The notes: generated from the letters alone by a model not told the origin. A stretch of DNA of 64,000 nucleotides from JBQTGK01 sp052400665 (GCA_052400665.1 JBQTGK010000001.1); one strand, 5' to 3'; numbered from the stretch's first letter, positions 46,517 to 56,121 are shown. A program made the numbers and translations.

Positions 46517-48946
46517 TTATTCATATTTTATAGCTTTTACCGGGTCGGAAGATGCTGCTCGGTATGATTGCCAGGATACGGTAAACAGACCAATAACCAA
46601 AGAGACAAAAAGTGTAATTAAAAATATCCACCATGCAATTTCGATGCGGTAAAAGAAATCCTGCAGCCACATATTTATTAGCCAATAAACCAGAGGAACA
46701 GCAATTATATTGGCAAATAAAACCAGAAGAAAAAATTCTTTTGTTTGTAAATAAACAAGCTTTTCTACCGATGCTCCCAAAACCTTTCGTATCCCCAACT
46801 CTTTTGATCGTTGCTCAGCAATAAAGGAGGATAATCCAAACAAACCGAGCGAAGCAATTAGTATACTTATCAACGAAAAAATAGAAAATATCCAGGTTAA
46901 ACGCTCTTCAGAGACATACTGTTTTTTCATTCTATCGTCGAGAAAAAAATATGCAAAATTTGTATTTGAATCAAAATCAGACCACACTTGTTTAATATAA
47001 CTTATTGTTTCTTTCCGATTCTGTGAATTAATTTTTACATGAAGTATTCTGCAGTATTCTGGATTTTCGCTTACAATAAAATTAATTGGCTCAATCTTAT
47101 TTCGAAGAGGCTGATAATGGAAATCAGACACCACGCCAATAACCTTCCCTTCTATAACCTCATCTCCTTTTTTGAGCTTTACACCTAATTGCAGTCTTTT
47201 ACCTAAAGCGTTTTCGTACCAATTAAATTTTTCTGCTGCCGATTGATTAATTATAAAAGCATTACTTGTATCTTTTGTAAATTTAGGGTCGAATTTTCGT
47301 CCTTGTATGATATTCATTTCCATGAGATCGATATAATCAAAATCAACCACATTAAAATTTAAAGCATACTCCTCCATTCCCTGCTCTCCCTCATACAAAT
47401 GAATTGATTTAGAAGCATCAAAACCAATTAAACTGCTAGATGTAGCAACTGCTTTTACATTTGGATTTTTCTTTAACTCTATTTTTAAAGGTTTTATTTG
47501 TGCCCGAAGCATAGAATCTCTTAACGATACAATTATAATATCTTCTTTATTAAATCCCAGATCTTTATTGTTCATATAATTCCATTGCAGACCCACCATT
47601 ATTGTACCACTAATCATCATGGCCGAAACTGTAAATTGAGAAATTACAAGAAATTTTCGCAATAAACCTCCTGGATTGCCCAGAATTTTAGATCCTTTCA
47701 ATACCTTAATTGGGTGAAACGACGACAAATAAAAAGCAGGATAACTACCTGAAACAAAACCAAGAACCAAAGCCAATCCTATACTAAAAAATAAAACTTC
47801 GGGAGTTTGCGAAAAACTTAACACTAAATCTTTATCAACAAGACTATTAAACAATGGCAAAATTAATTCAACAGCAATAAGCGCAATTAATAAAGCTAAC
47901 AAAGAAAGAGATAAACTCTCTAAAATAAACTGCCAAATTAAATCTTCTCTGTAAGCACCAACTACCTTTCTTATACCAACTTCTTTAGCTCTCTTTGAAG
48001 ATCTGGCAGTAGCCATATTCATATAATTAATTCCTGCTATTGAAAGAATAAAAAATGCAATTATGGATAAAATAAATACATATTTTATACTGCCTGTTGG
48101 AGCATCCCATTGCAAATCTGATTTTAAATGTATATCGGCTAGTTTTTGAACCACTAATTGATAATTAACACCTAATTTATCAGCTAATGATTTCATATAC
48201 TTATTATAGTAAATCGGAAATTTATCTTGAATAATTCCGACATCAACATTTTCTTTAAGTAACAAAAATGTGTAGCAATTAAAATTCCAAAAACGAATCG
48301 GTTCCATGCTGTTAAAATCCTCTGAGCCATATAAATGCTCAAGAGTTTTCATTGAATAGAAACCATTAAACTTGAAATGACTGTTCGAAGGAATATCTTT
48401 CATTACACCCTTTACAGTAAATGGTTTATTTTCTCCTATCAAAATAATTTTTCCTAAAGGATTTTGATTCCCAAAATATTTATCGGCTAAAGTTTCATTC
48501 AGAACAATGCTATTTTCCTGATTTAAACATGTTTTTGGATCTCCCTTTGTGAGTTCAAAACTAAAGACTGAAAATACTGTAGAGTCAACATAAGCAATAT
48601 CTTCTTCGAAAAAAACTCTGTTTTCATATTTAAACTGCTGTCGCCCCGACCCGAGAAAACGCACAAACTCTTCTATTTGAGGAAATTCAGTTTTAAATGT
48701 AGGTCCAAAAGGCAAAGCTGAAGTAGCTCCCCGATCTCGCTTCCCATTGATGGTGAAATCCGATCCCAGACGAATTATTCTCTCATGCTTTACGTTAAAC
48801 TTATCGTAGGTTAATTCATCCTGCACAAATAAAACAATGAGTATTGCACATAGCAAACCAACAGATAAACCGATAATATTTAAAGTGGTATAGAATTTAT
48901 TTCGAATAAAATTCCGTGTTATTGTAAGTAAAAAATTTTTAAACAT
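46517..48946 (-). CDS. MacB/FtsX-type ABC transporter permease
   Basis: 809 aa. N-terminal MacB-type periplasmic core domain with first helix (NIIGLSVGLLCAILIVLFVQ), then an FtsX block (INYMNMATARSSKRAKEVGI, VVGAYREDLIWQFILESLSL), a second periplasmic segment (about 440-660) and the second FtsX block (LFGLSSFIAEQRSKELGIRK, VLGASVEKLVYLQTKEFFLL), ending DPVKAIKYE. This double layout (about 780-810 aa) is usual in Bacteroidota export systems. It is the last gene of the cluster, 63 bases after the ATPase, and pairs with the second permease (782 aa). Substrate unknown. Confidence 0.9.
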   Translation of the reverse strand: MFKNFLLTITRNFIRNKFYTTLNIIGLSVGLLCAILIVLFVQDELTYDKFNVKHERIIRLGSDFTINGKRDRGATSALPFGPTFKTEFPQIEEFVRFLGSGRQQFKYENRVFFEEDIAYVDSTVFSVFSFELTKGDPKTCLNQENSIVLNETLADKYFGNQNPLGKIILIGENKPFTVKGVMKDIPSNSHFKFNGFYSMKTLEHLYGSEDFNSMEPIRFWNFNCYTFLLLKENVDVGIIQDKFPIYYNKYMKSLADKLGVNYQLVVQKLADIHLKSDLQWDAPTGSIKYVFILSIIAFFILSIAGINYMNMATARSSKRAKEVGIRKVVGAYREDLIWQFILESLSLSLLALLIALIAVELILPLFNSLVDKDLVLSFSQTPEVLFFSIGLALVLGFVSGSYPAFYLSSFHPIKVLKGSKILGNPGGLLRKFLVISQFTVSAMMISGTIMVGLQWNYMNNKDLGFNKEDIIIVSLRDSMLRAQIKPLKIELKKNPNVKAVATSSSLIGFDASKSIHLYEGEQGMEEYALNFNVVDFDYIDLMEMNIIQGRKFDPKFTKDTSNAFIINQSAAEKFNWYENALGKRLQLGVKLKKGDEVIEGKVIGVVSDFHYQPLRNKIEPINFIVSENPEYCRILHVKINSQNRKETISYIKQVWSDFDSNTNFAYFFLDDRMKKQYVSEERLTWIFSIFSLISILIASLGLFGLSSFIAEQRSKELGIRKVLGASVEKLVYLQTKEFFLLVLFANIIAVPLVYWLINMWLQDFFYRIEIAWWIFLITLFVSLVIGLFTVSWQSYRAASSDPVKAIKYE

Positions 48947-49009
48947 AAACGTTTAATTCATTACAGCCTAAGTGAAAGCTCCCGACAAAAAATCTAATAA
49001 AACTCTTAT

Positions 49010-49693
49010 TTACAGCTTTTGCCTCATATTTTCGGTAACAACATGTCCATCGAAAAGTTGTATAATTCTATGGCTTCTATCGGCATCCGAAGGAGAGTGG
49101 GTTACCATTACAATGGTTGTACCCTCTTCGTTTAATTGTGTTAACAGATTCATTACCTCTTCTCCATTTGCCGAATCAAGATTTCCAGTGGGCTCATCAG
49201 CTAAAATCAATTTCGGATTTGAAATAACTGCCCTGGCAATGGCAACTCTTTGTTGCTGTCCTCCCGATAATTGTTGTGGAAAATGTTTTGCTCTATGAGC
49301 GATATTCATTCTCTCCAAAGCTTCATTCACTCTTCTTTTTCTTTCCGATCCAGAAACCTTCATATACAACAAAGGTAGCTCTACATTTTCGAATACTGTT
49401 AACTCTTCAATTAAATTAAAACTCTGAAAAACAAACCCAATATTCTCTTTTCGTAAATTAGTTCGTTGGCGTTCTGAATATTTTTCAACCTGAAATTCAT
49501 TAAAATGCAATTCACCCTCAGTAGGCTTATCGAGCAAGCCAATAATATTTAATAATGTTGATTTTCCACAACCTGAAGGCCCCATAATAGCAACAAACTC
49601 ACCATTATTTATTTCTAAATTAACATTATAAAGAGCAGTAGTCTCCACCTCATCGGTTCTGAATACTTTAATTAAATTTTTAGTTTTAATCAT
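49010..49693 (-). CDS. ABC transporter ATP-binding protein (MacB/LolD type)
   Basis: 227 aa. Walker A GPSGCGKST, Q-loop FVFQSFNLIEELTVFENVEL, signature LSGGQQQRVAIARA, Walker B LILADEPTGNLD and the switch HSPSDAD. The helix between Q-loop and signature and the small size fit the LolD/MacB/FtsE group of ATPases, which work with FtsX-type permeases and mechanically drive periplasmic proteins. Located between the two permease genes, 10 bases after the 782-aa one. Confidence 0.95.
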   Translation of the reverse strand: MIKTKNLIKVFRTDEVETTALYNVNLEINNGEFVAIMGPSGCGKSTLLNIIGLLDKPTEGELHFNEFQVEKYSERQRTNLRKENIGFVFQSFNLIEELTVFENVELPLLYMKVSGSERKRRVNEALERMNIAHRAKHFPQQLSGGQQQRVAIARAVISNPKLILADEPTGNLDSANGEEVMNLLTQLNEEGTTIVMVTHSPSDADRSHRIIQLFDGHVVTENMRQKL

Positions 49694-49703
49694 CTTTTTA
49701 TTT

Positions 49704-52052
49704 TTACTCGTATTTTAAAATATCAGAAGGTATCTTAAATGTTAAGTTCGAAATTTGCTTAAACATGGTTAAAAATGCAATTAAGAAGGATAATAATCCT
49801 GATAGAATAAAAACACCAATCCCCATATCAATTCGGTAAGCAAAACCTTTTAACCACCATTCCATAACAAAAAATGACAATACCCAGGCAATGGCATTTG
49901 CCATCATAATCCACTTGAAAAACTCTTTTAGCAACAATTGATAAACATCTTCTAAATTAGCTCCAAAAACCTTTCGAAGAACCATTTCTTTAGATTTTCG
50001 CTCTGTAACAAAAGATACCAGACCGAATAAACCCAAACATGAAATAATAAATGCTACTATTGTAAAGGAAGCAAAAAGTTTCCCCATTCTCGATTCTGCC
50101 TGATAAAAATAATCGAAATCTTCTTCTAAAAATCTATAATTAAAAGGTAAATCGGGAACTTTATCTCCCCATTTTTTTCTTATTTCGTTTAATATTAACT
50201 GCTTATCATCTCCTATTCTTATTCCGACATATTTAAACGCATCCGGTCTTCGCATCATAATTAAGGGATCAACACCTACCTGTAAGCTATTAAAATTAAA
50301 ATCTTTAACGATACCAATTACTTCGCCACTATATCCCCACAAGTTTAATTCTTCGCCTATGGTATATACCATATTCATTTTGCTTGCTGCCGATTCGTTA
50401 ATAATAAATTTAAGGCTGTCTTCGCCAAATTTATTAGAAAATCCTCGTCCTTGAATTACATTCATTTCGAAGGTTTCAATAAAATCAAAGTCAACAAAAG
50501 ACAACTGAAAAAGTATTTCTCCTGAATATTCTGATTTTCCTTCCCAATCTACATCCCAGGTTGAATTTGAAAAATTAATTGGCATTTGATTGGCTGCTGT
50601 AACCCATTCCACACCGCCAATTTTTAATAACTCGTTCTTTAATTCAGGATAATATTCATAGAAATCGTCAACCATTTCCACATAAATAATATTGTCTTTA
50701 TTAAAACCCACATCCGATTTCTGAAGAAAATTAAGCTGCTTATAAACAATACAAGTACAAATAAATAGAGCAACAGACATGGTAAACTGAATGAGGACTA
50801 AGATTTTTCTAAGCATCGCTGGATCTTTACGCGAAATTCCTTTAATAACTTGCAAAGGAGAAAAAGAAGACAAGAAAAATGCAGGATAACTTCCCGACAC
50901 AAAACCTGTTACTCCTACTATTGCCATTACAACCAATACAAAATTATAATTACCAAGGTTTAAACTTAACGAACGATTTGTTAACTCACCAAATGTTGGC
51001 AATAACAATTCCACAAAAACGATAGCTACACCTAATGATATTGTAGTAAACACAATTGATTCACCAATAAATAAAGCAATTAAACCACCGCGCTGTGCTC
51101 CAACAACTTTTCGCATGGCAACTTCTTTTGCCCTACGCTCGGAACGGGCAGTGGCCAAATTCATGTAGTTAAAACAAGCAATTAACAAAATTAAAACTGC
51201 CACCAGTAAAAAAACCTGAACATACCAAATTGGTCCTGCACGATTCTTACTTATCGAATATAAATGATACCTGCTAAACTCCTGCAATGCTAGATCTACA
51301 TTTGTTTCAGGAAGACGCAAACGCACATGATTCTTAAGTTGCTTTTCCAAAGCATTTGTATCTGCACCTTTCTTAACTTTTATAAATGTATTAAATGAGT
51401 TCGCATTCCAATCGGTTAAATCGTAATCCCATAGTTCTTCAAAAAATTCCACTGGTAATATAAAATCAAATTCAATTGAAGAATTCGATGGAAGATTTTT
51501 AATTACTGCACTTACCTGAAAACTATATTGCGAATTAATTTCTATTGTAAGACCTATGGGATCAATATCTCCAAAATATTTTTTTGCAAGTTTTTCTGTT
51601 AATACAATCGATTTATTATTCGATAAGACATTTATGCTATCTCCTTTAAGTATAGAAAAGGTGAATATTTTAAAAAAATCTGAATCGACAAGCTTACCTC
51701 CTTTTTCAACATAACTATTCCCATTAGCCGATAAAGCCAGCTGCCCCCAGGAGCTTACCATTCTGGTAGAATATTCTATTTCATTATAATCGCTTTTAAT
51801 TGATTTAGCTAAAGGCGAAGGCGTAGAATATACCGAAAAGATATCTCCATCTGCATATTTTTGATTTTCATAAACACTATAAATCTGCTCAATATCATTG
51901 TGATGTTTATCAAACCCCAATTCATACTCAACCCAGATAAGTATTAAAAGAGTACAAGTTACTCCAGTAGCCAGGCCTAAAATATTAATGGCAGAATAGG
52001 CTTTCTGTTTGTAAATACCTCTAAAAACAGTATTGAATAAAATCTTAAGCAT
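49704..52052 (-). CDS. MacB/FtsX-type ABC transporter permease (second of the cluster)
   Basis: 782 aa with the same layout as the 809-aa protein: first helix (INILGLATGVTCTLLILIWV), periplasmic core, FtsX block (CFNYMNLATARSERRAKEVA, KVVGAQRGGLIALFIGESIV), second periplasmic core, second FtsX block (GLFGLVSFVTERKSKEMVLR, KVFGANLEDVYQLLLKEFFK), ending PSDILKYE. The two permeases are clearly homologous but differ strongly in sequence. They may form a heterodimer around one ATPase dimer or two systems sharing the ATPase. Adjacent to the adaptor gene (4 bases). Confidence 0.9.
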   Translation of the reverse strand: MLKILFNTVFRGIYKQKAYSAINILGLATGVTCTLLILIWVEYELGFDKHHNDIEQIYSVYENQKYADGDIFSVYSTPSPLAKSIKSDYNEIEYSTRMVSSWGQLALSANGNSYVEKGGKLVDSDFFKIFTFSILKGDSINVLSNNKSIVLTEKLAKKYFGDIDPIGLTIEINSQYSFQVSAVIKNLPSNSSIEFDFILPVEFFEELWDYDLTDWNANSFNTFIKVKKGADTNALEKQLKNHVRLRLPETNVDLALQEFSRYHLYSISKNRAGPIWYVQVFLLVAVLILLIACFNYMNLATARSERRAKEVAMRKVVGAQRGGLIALFIGESIVFTTISLGVAIVFVELLLPTFGELTNRSLSLNLGNYNFVLVVMAIVGVTGFVSGSYPAFFLSSFSPLQVIKGISRKDPAMLRKILVLIQFTMSVALFICTCIVYKQLNFLQKSDVGFNKDNIIYVEMVDDFYEYYPELKNELLKIGGVEWVTAANQMPINFSNSTWDVDWEGKSEYSGEILFQLSFVDFDFIETFEMNVIQGRGFSNKFGEDSLKFIINESAASKMNMVYTIGEELNLWGYSGEVIGIVKDFNFNSLQVGVDPLIMMRRPDAFKYVGIRIGDDKQLILNEIRKKWGDKVPDLPFNYRFLEEDFDYFYQAESRMGKLFASFTIVAFIISCLGLFGLVSFVTERKSKEMVLRKVFGANLEDVYQLLLKEFFKWIMMANAIAWVLSFFVMEWWLKGFAYRIDMGIGVFILSGLLSFLIAFLTMFKQISNLTFKIPSDILKYE

Positions 52053-52056
52053 AATA

Positions 52057-52770
52057 CTATTTTAATAAAAGTTTTTCTGAATCTCCATATAAATCGTAAG
52101 AATTTAGCAACACTTTCTCTCCTGGAACTAAACCATCTAATATCTCATAGTATTTAGGGTTTTTACCTCCCATTTTAATCGATCTTTTAATGGCATATTT
52201 GCAAGAAGAATCAAGCACAAAAATCCATTGACCATTGGTAGTTTGGCAAAAATCTCCTCTAGGTACAAGCAGTGCTTTTCTTGCTTTATCGAATTCAATT
52301 TTTATTTTAAATGCTTGGCCAACACAAATATTCTGCGGCTGTTCCTCAATAAATTTTAATTCAATTTCAAATTGTCCACTTCTAATTTCTGGATAAACTT
52401 TCTCAACAACTAAATGATAATCTTTCTTCTTAAAACGAAAAGTTCCTTTTACACCTTCATCTAGTCGATTTATATAAAATGCATCTAGCAATATACTTAT
52501 CTTAAAATTATTCGTTAAACTTAACGAGCCTGTCTTTTCTCCACTTAACACCACTCGTCCTTCTTCAACAATTCCTCTTTTATAGATATATTCGTGGAAA
52601 AAATCAACTTTAACTTCACCAATACAGACTTTATCTTTATTAACAAAAGAGTTTTTTTTCAATGTCAAAAAAAAAGCAGAGTAAAGTAAAATTATTGCAA
52701 GTACACTAATAAGTATATACCACTTTTTTCTCTGCTGATACCATGGCTTTTTTGCTATAATTCTATCCAT
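52057..52770 (-). CDS. Short membrane-fusion (HlyD/MacA-like) adaptor lacking lipoyl and coiled-coil parts
   Basis: 237 aa. A charged N-terminus MDRIIAKKPWYQQRKKWYIL and one membrane helix (about 18-36) are followed by VKVDFFHEYIYKRGIVEEGR, the usual first strands, and then directly by beta-barrel strands (GSLSLTNNFKISILLDAFYI, VKGTFRFKKKDYHLVVEKVY) and the membrane-proximal domain (RKALLVPRGDFCQTTNGQWI, YYEILDGLVPGEKVLLNSYD). Relatives near this kind of ABC cluster are about 400-420 aa, with a lipoyl/alpha-hairpin part between those regions (from memory). That part is missing here without a frameshift. First gene of the minus-strand operon, with a sigma-54-like promoter upstream. Confidence 0.78.
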   Translation of the reverse strand: MDRIIAKKPWYQQRKKWYILISVLAIILLYSAFFLTLKKNSFVNKDKVCIGEVKVDFFHEYIYKRGIVEEGRVVLSGEKTGSLSLTNNFKISILLDAFYINRLDEGVKGTFRFKKKDYHLVVEKVYPEIRSGQFEIELKFIEEQPQNICVGQAFKIKIEFDKARKALLVPRGDFCQTTNGQWIFVLDSSCKYAIKRSIKMGGKNPKYYEILDGLVPGEKVLLNSYDLYGDSEKLLLK

Positions 52771-52815
52771 ATTTTTGACTTCTTATAATCCTGTTTCTAA
52801 CATTCATCAAAACAG

Positions 52816-52835
52816 TATCTACTTTCGTGCCAAAG
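52816..52835 (-). promoter_or_regulatory. Candidate sigma-54 promoter of the ABC cluster
   Basis: On the minus strand CTTTGGCACGAAAGTAGATA contains TGGCACG, the -24 element, at 52833-52827. The -12 part is only partly conserved (TAGA where TTGC is expected). It lies about 46 bases before the adaptor start. Sigma-54 use fits the NtrC-type activator encoded divergently. Confidence 0.5.
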
Positions 52836-52919
52836 GCAATTCTCAACTAATTAGCAAGATGTTACACCAAATCAGCTTAATTTAAAAATACTTACTGTGA
52901 ACGGAAACATAACATCAAG

Positions 52920-52935
52920 TGTACGCATTCGTACA
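52920..52935. promoter_or_regulatory. Perfect 16-base palindrome, candidate enhancer site for the sigma-54 activator
   Basis: TGTACG (52920-52925), CATT, CGTACA (52930-52935): perfect 6-base arms. It lies about 87 bases upstream of the -24 element of the candidate sigma-54 promoter (minus strand) and 84 bases before the activator gene, the position expected of an NtrC-type binding site. Confidence 0.6.
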
Positions 52936-53018
52936 TCGATTTTTTATTTCTAAATTATAAATGATAACTTGAGTCCTGAATTAAAAGAAATACCCGAACC
53001 TACAAATTTTCACTTATT

Positions 53019-54398
53019 ATGACTAGTCAAAAAAATGGAAAAATATTAGCCATAGACGACAATGAAGATATATTATTCTCATTAAAACTGCTTTTAAAAC
53101 AACATGTAGAACTAATTCATACAGAATCTAACCCAGAGATGATTCCAAAGCTCATGAAACAGGATAGCTATGATGTGATTTTGCTTGATATGAATTTCAC
53201 AAAGGATGCTATTAGTGGTCAGGAAGGATATCATTGGTTAAATAAAATACTCGAAATAGACTCGCGCGCTGTTGTTTTATTTATAACTGCTTATGGCGAT
53301 ATTGAAAAATCGGTTAAAGCAATTAAAGCTGGAGCTACTGATTTTATTTTAAAACCCTGGCAAAACGAAAAATTAGTAGCAACAATATCTTCAGCAATTA
53401 CACTTCGAAAATCGAAAGAAGAAGTTAGCGAACTAAAAACCAAACAAAAAGAATTAAATGCTGTTCTCGATCAACCATTTAACGACTTTATTGGTACTTC
53501 GCCAGAAATGCATCAGGTTTTTTCAACCATTACAAAAGTTGCAAAAACGGACGCTAATGTTTTAATCTTAGGCGAAAATGGAACAGGAAAAGAACTTGTA
53601 GCCCGCGCTCTTCATAGAAATTCGAGTAGAAAAGATGAAGTTTTTATTAGTGTTGATTTAGGAGCAATTAATGAAAATCTATTCGAAAGCGAACTTTTTG
53701 GTCATGTAAAAGGAGCCTTTACCGATGCCAGAACAGACAGACCCGGAAGATTTGAAATTGCATCGGGTGGAACTCTTTTCCTTGATGAAATTGGAAATTT
53801 AAGTCTGCCTATGCAAGCAAAACTACTTACTGTTTTGGAAAGAAGAGAGGTAATTAGAGTTGGTTCAAACAAACCCATTCCTATCGATATCCGCTTAATT
53901 TGTGCAACCAATATGCACTTAAAACTTATGGCTTCAGAAGAGAAATATCGTCAAGATTTATTGTATAGAATTAACACTGTAGAAATAAACTTACCACCTC
54001 TTCGGGAACGATATGAAGACATTCCTTTACTTGCTAATCACTTTCTGGAAATATATTCAAAAAAATATAAAAAGAGAATCAATGCACTTTCAAAACCATG
54101 CGTTAATAAACTATACGACTACGAATGGCCAGGAAATGTAAGAGAATTACAACATCAAATGGAACGTGCAGTAATTATGGCCGATGATAAAAATTTAGAA
54201 CCTCATGATTTTCAGATCAACACAGAAAAATCTCTTCAGGATGATGTAGAATTTGACTCCTATAATTTAGAAGAAGTAGAAAAAAACATCATTCAAAAAG
54301 TACTAAAAACAAATAAAGGAAATATTTCCAAAGCGGCAGGAGAATTAGGCCTGACTCGCACATCTCTATACCGAAGACTTGAAAAATATGGTTTATAA
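53019..54398 (+). CDS. Sigma-54-dependent response regulator (NtrC family)
   Basis: 459 aa. Receiver domain (1-125) with phospho-acceptor Asp57 in YDVILLDMNF and the Thr/Lys switch LFITAYGDIEKS and ATDFILKPW. AAA+ domain (about 155-390) with Walker A GENGTGKE (185-192), the sigma-54 contact loop GAFTDA (232-237, usually GAFTGA), Walker B GGTLFLDEIGNL and WPGNVRELQHQ. A Fis-type HTH ends the protein (ISKAAGELGLTRTSLYRRLE). It should activate sigma-54 promoters, most likely of the divergent ABC cluster. Its histidine kinase gene overlaps its end by 11 bases. Confidence 0.95.
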   Translation: MTSQKNGKILAIDDNEDILFSLKLLLKQHVELIHTESNPEMIPKLMKQDSYDVILLDMNFTKDAISGQEGYHWLNKILEIDSRAVVLFITAYGDIEKSVKAIKAGATDFILKPWQNEKLVATISSAITLRKSKEEVSELKTKQKELNAVLDQPFNDFIGTSPEMHQVFSTITKVAKTDANVLILGENGTGKELVARALHRNSSRKDEVFISVDLGAINENLFESELFGHVKGAFTDARTDRPGRFEIASGGTLFLDEIGNLSLPMQAKLLTVLERREVIRVGSNKPIPIDIRLICATNMHLKLMASEEKYRQDLLYRINTVEINLPPLRERYEDIPLLANHFLEIYSKKYKKRINALSKPCVNKLYDYEWPGNVRELQHQMERAVIMADDKNLEPHDFQINTEKSLQDDVEFDSYNLEEVEKNIIQKVLKTNKGNISKAAGELGLTRTSLYRRLEKYGL

Positions 54399-55746
54399 AA
54401 GCTTTAGACTGAATTTTATTATTAGAATAATTGTTCTTTCGGCAACAATATTTCTGTTATTCTACCTTGTGGCTAAGAAAAGTCTGTACTTTACCGCAAG
54501 CTTAACGTTTATTGCCATAGTTTATCAAATCTATGAGATTATAAAATATGTAGAAAAAACGAACCGTCTGCTTAAAAATTTTCTTGAATCGATCCGTTAT
54601 TCCGATTTTACAAGAAACTTTCAGGTGCAGGGACTGGGAAGTTCGTTCGATAAACTACAGGAATCTTTTAATGCAGTTATTACTGATTTTCAAAAAATAA
54701 GAGCCGAAAAAGAAGAACATTATTTTTATCTGCAATCTGTAATTCAACACATTGGCATTAGTCTAATCGCTTTTCATCGCGATGGTAAAGTTGAAATGAT
54801 TAACAATGCCTCAAAAAAATTATTTCAGATTAGCAACCTAAAACAAATTCAGGATCTTAACTCCTTTAATCCCGAGCTGGTAACAACTCTTTTAAAGCTA
54901 AAGCACGGAGAGAATACTCTAATTAAAATTAATGATAACGAAGATATACTGCAGCTGGCAATTTATGCAACAGAGTTTAAAATTAACAACCGGCAGGTAA
55001 TTCTAGTTTCTATTAAAAATATCCAATACGAACTTGAAGAACAGGAGATAGAGTCGTGGCAAAAATTAATTCGTGTATTAACTCATGAAATTATGAATTC
55101 GATAACTCCTATTTCATCGCTTTCTACCACACTTACAACCATACTAGATGACTTCGGTGAGAACAATACCAATAAGTTTAGAGAAGACGATCTGGAGACG
55201 CTTAATGAAGTAAAAATGGCATTGGAAACAATTCACAAGAGAAGCTCAGGACTACTCCACTTTGTTGACACCTATCGTAACCTTACAAAAATCCCTAAAC
55301 CAAATTTTAGCATATTTCAGGTTCAAAAACTATTCGACAACATTCACAGGTTAATGGTTGAAGAAATTAAAAGAAATAATATCGATTGTGAAATTAGTAT
55401 TAATCCTAAGTCGATAGAATTATCGGCTGATGAGCAATTAATAGAACAAGTATTAATTAATTTAATTAAGAACTCGATTCATGCGTTAGAGCAGACCGAA
55501 AATCCTAAAATAGAACTAAAAGCGTTTATGAATAAACGGGGCAGAATATCTATTCAGGTAAGCGACAACGGACAGGGAATTATTAAAGAAGTTATAGATA
55601 AAGTATTCATTCCTTTCTTTACTACCAAACCAAAAGGATCAGGAATTGGTCTTAGCCTCTCAAAACAAATATTACGACTTCATGGTGGAACCATAACAGC
55701 TATGTCTGTTCCAAACGAAAAGACAAGTTTTACTTTAACATTTTAG
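54388..55746 (+). CDS. Sensor histidine kinase, partner of the sigma-54 activator
   Basis: 452 aa from the ATG at 54388; a TTG three codons earlier is also possible. Two membrane helices near the N-terminus (IIRIIVLSATIFLLFYLV, LYFTASLTFIAIVYQIYEII) with almost no periplasmic part, then a PAS-like domain (about 115-200, HIGISLIAFHRDGKVEMINN), the box LTHEIMNSITPISSLS (His about 233) and the ATPase with LINLIKNSIHALEQ, DNGQGIIKEV and GSGIGLSLSKQIL. Because it has little outside the membrane, it probably senses a membrane or cytoplasmic signal. Start overlaps the regulator stop, so the pair is translationally coupled. Confidence 0.92.
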   Translation: MVYKSFRLNFIIRIIVLSATIFLLFYLVAKKSLYFTASLTFIAIVYQIYEIIKYVEKTNRLLKNFLESIRYSDFTRNFQVQGLGSSFDKLQESFNAVITDFQKIRAEKEEHYFYLQSVIQHIGISLIAFHRDGKVEMINNASKKLFQISNLKQIQDLNSFNPELVTTLLKLKHGENTLIKINDNEDILQLAIYATEFKINNRQVILVSIKNIQYELEEQEIESWQKLIRVLTHEIMNSITPISSLSTTLTTILDDFGENNTNKFREDDLETLNEVKMALETIHKRSSGLLHFVDTYRNLTKIPKPNFSIFQVQKLFDNIHRLMVEEIKRNNIDCEISINPKSIELSADEQLIEQVLINLIKNSIHALEQTENPKIELKAFMNKRGRISIQVSDNGQGIIKEVIDKVFIPFFTTKPKGSGIGLSLSKQILRLHGGTITAMSVPNEKTSFTLTF

Positions 55747-55848
55747 TAAATACTGTAATAATTAACCTTCTAATAATTTTAATTTAAGAAATTCTTTCAT
55801 AAATTTAAAGGGCAAATAGATTTCTAACCCTTAATAAATTTACAGCAT

Positions 55849-56097
55849 ATGACAAAAACAATCACATTTAATGAGCTAAGACGCATTAAGGATCGTTTGC
55901 CAGATGGCAGCATGCAAAGGATTGCGAAAGATTTACAATTAAACGTTGAAACAGTTAGAAATTATTTTGGTGGTAGAAACTTTGAGAAAGGCAAAAGTAC
56001 AGGAATTCATGTTGAACAAGGTCCTAACGGAGGAATTGTTGAATTAGATGATACTACAATTTTAGATTGTGCTTATCGTATTCTAGGGAATGCCTAA
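55849..56097 (+). CDS. Small DNA-binding-like protein conserved in Bacteroidota
   Basis: 82 aa: MTKTITFNELRRIKDRLPDG, then RIAKDLQLNVETVRNYFGGR, a helix-turn-helix-like segment of the kind found in many small Bacteroidota proteins, and a tail TTILDCAYRILG. The arrangement recalls a helix-turn-helix of XRE/Sigma-type reading (AxxLxxxxxTVRNYF). Function not known to me; a chromatin- or transcription-related role is plausible. Single gene, convergent with rex across a terminator. Confidence 0.8.
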   Translation: MTKTITFNELRRIKDRLPDGSMQRIAKDLQLNVETVRNYFGGRNFEKGKSTGIHVEQGPNGGIVELDDTTILDCAYRILGNA

Positions 56098-56121
56098 ATA
56101 AGGGATCAACATCAAATAAAT

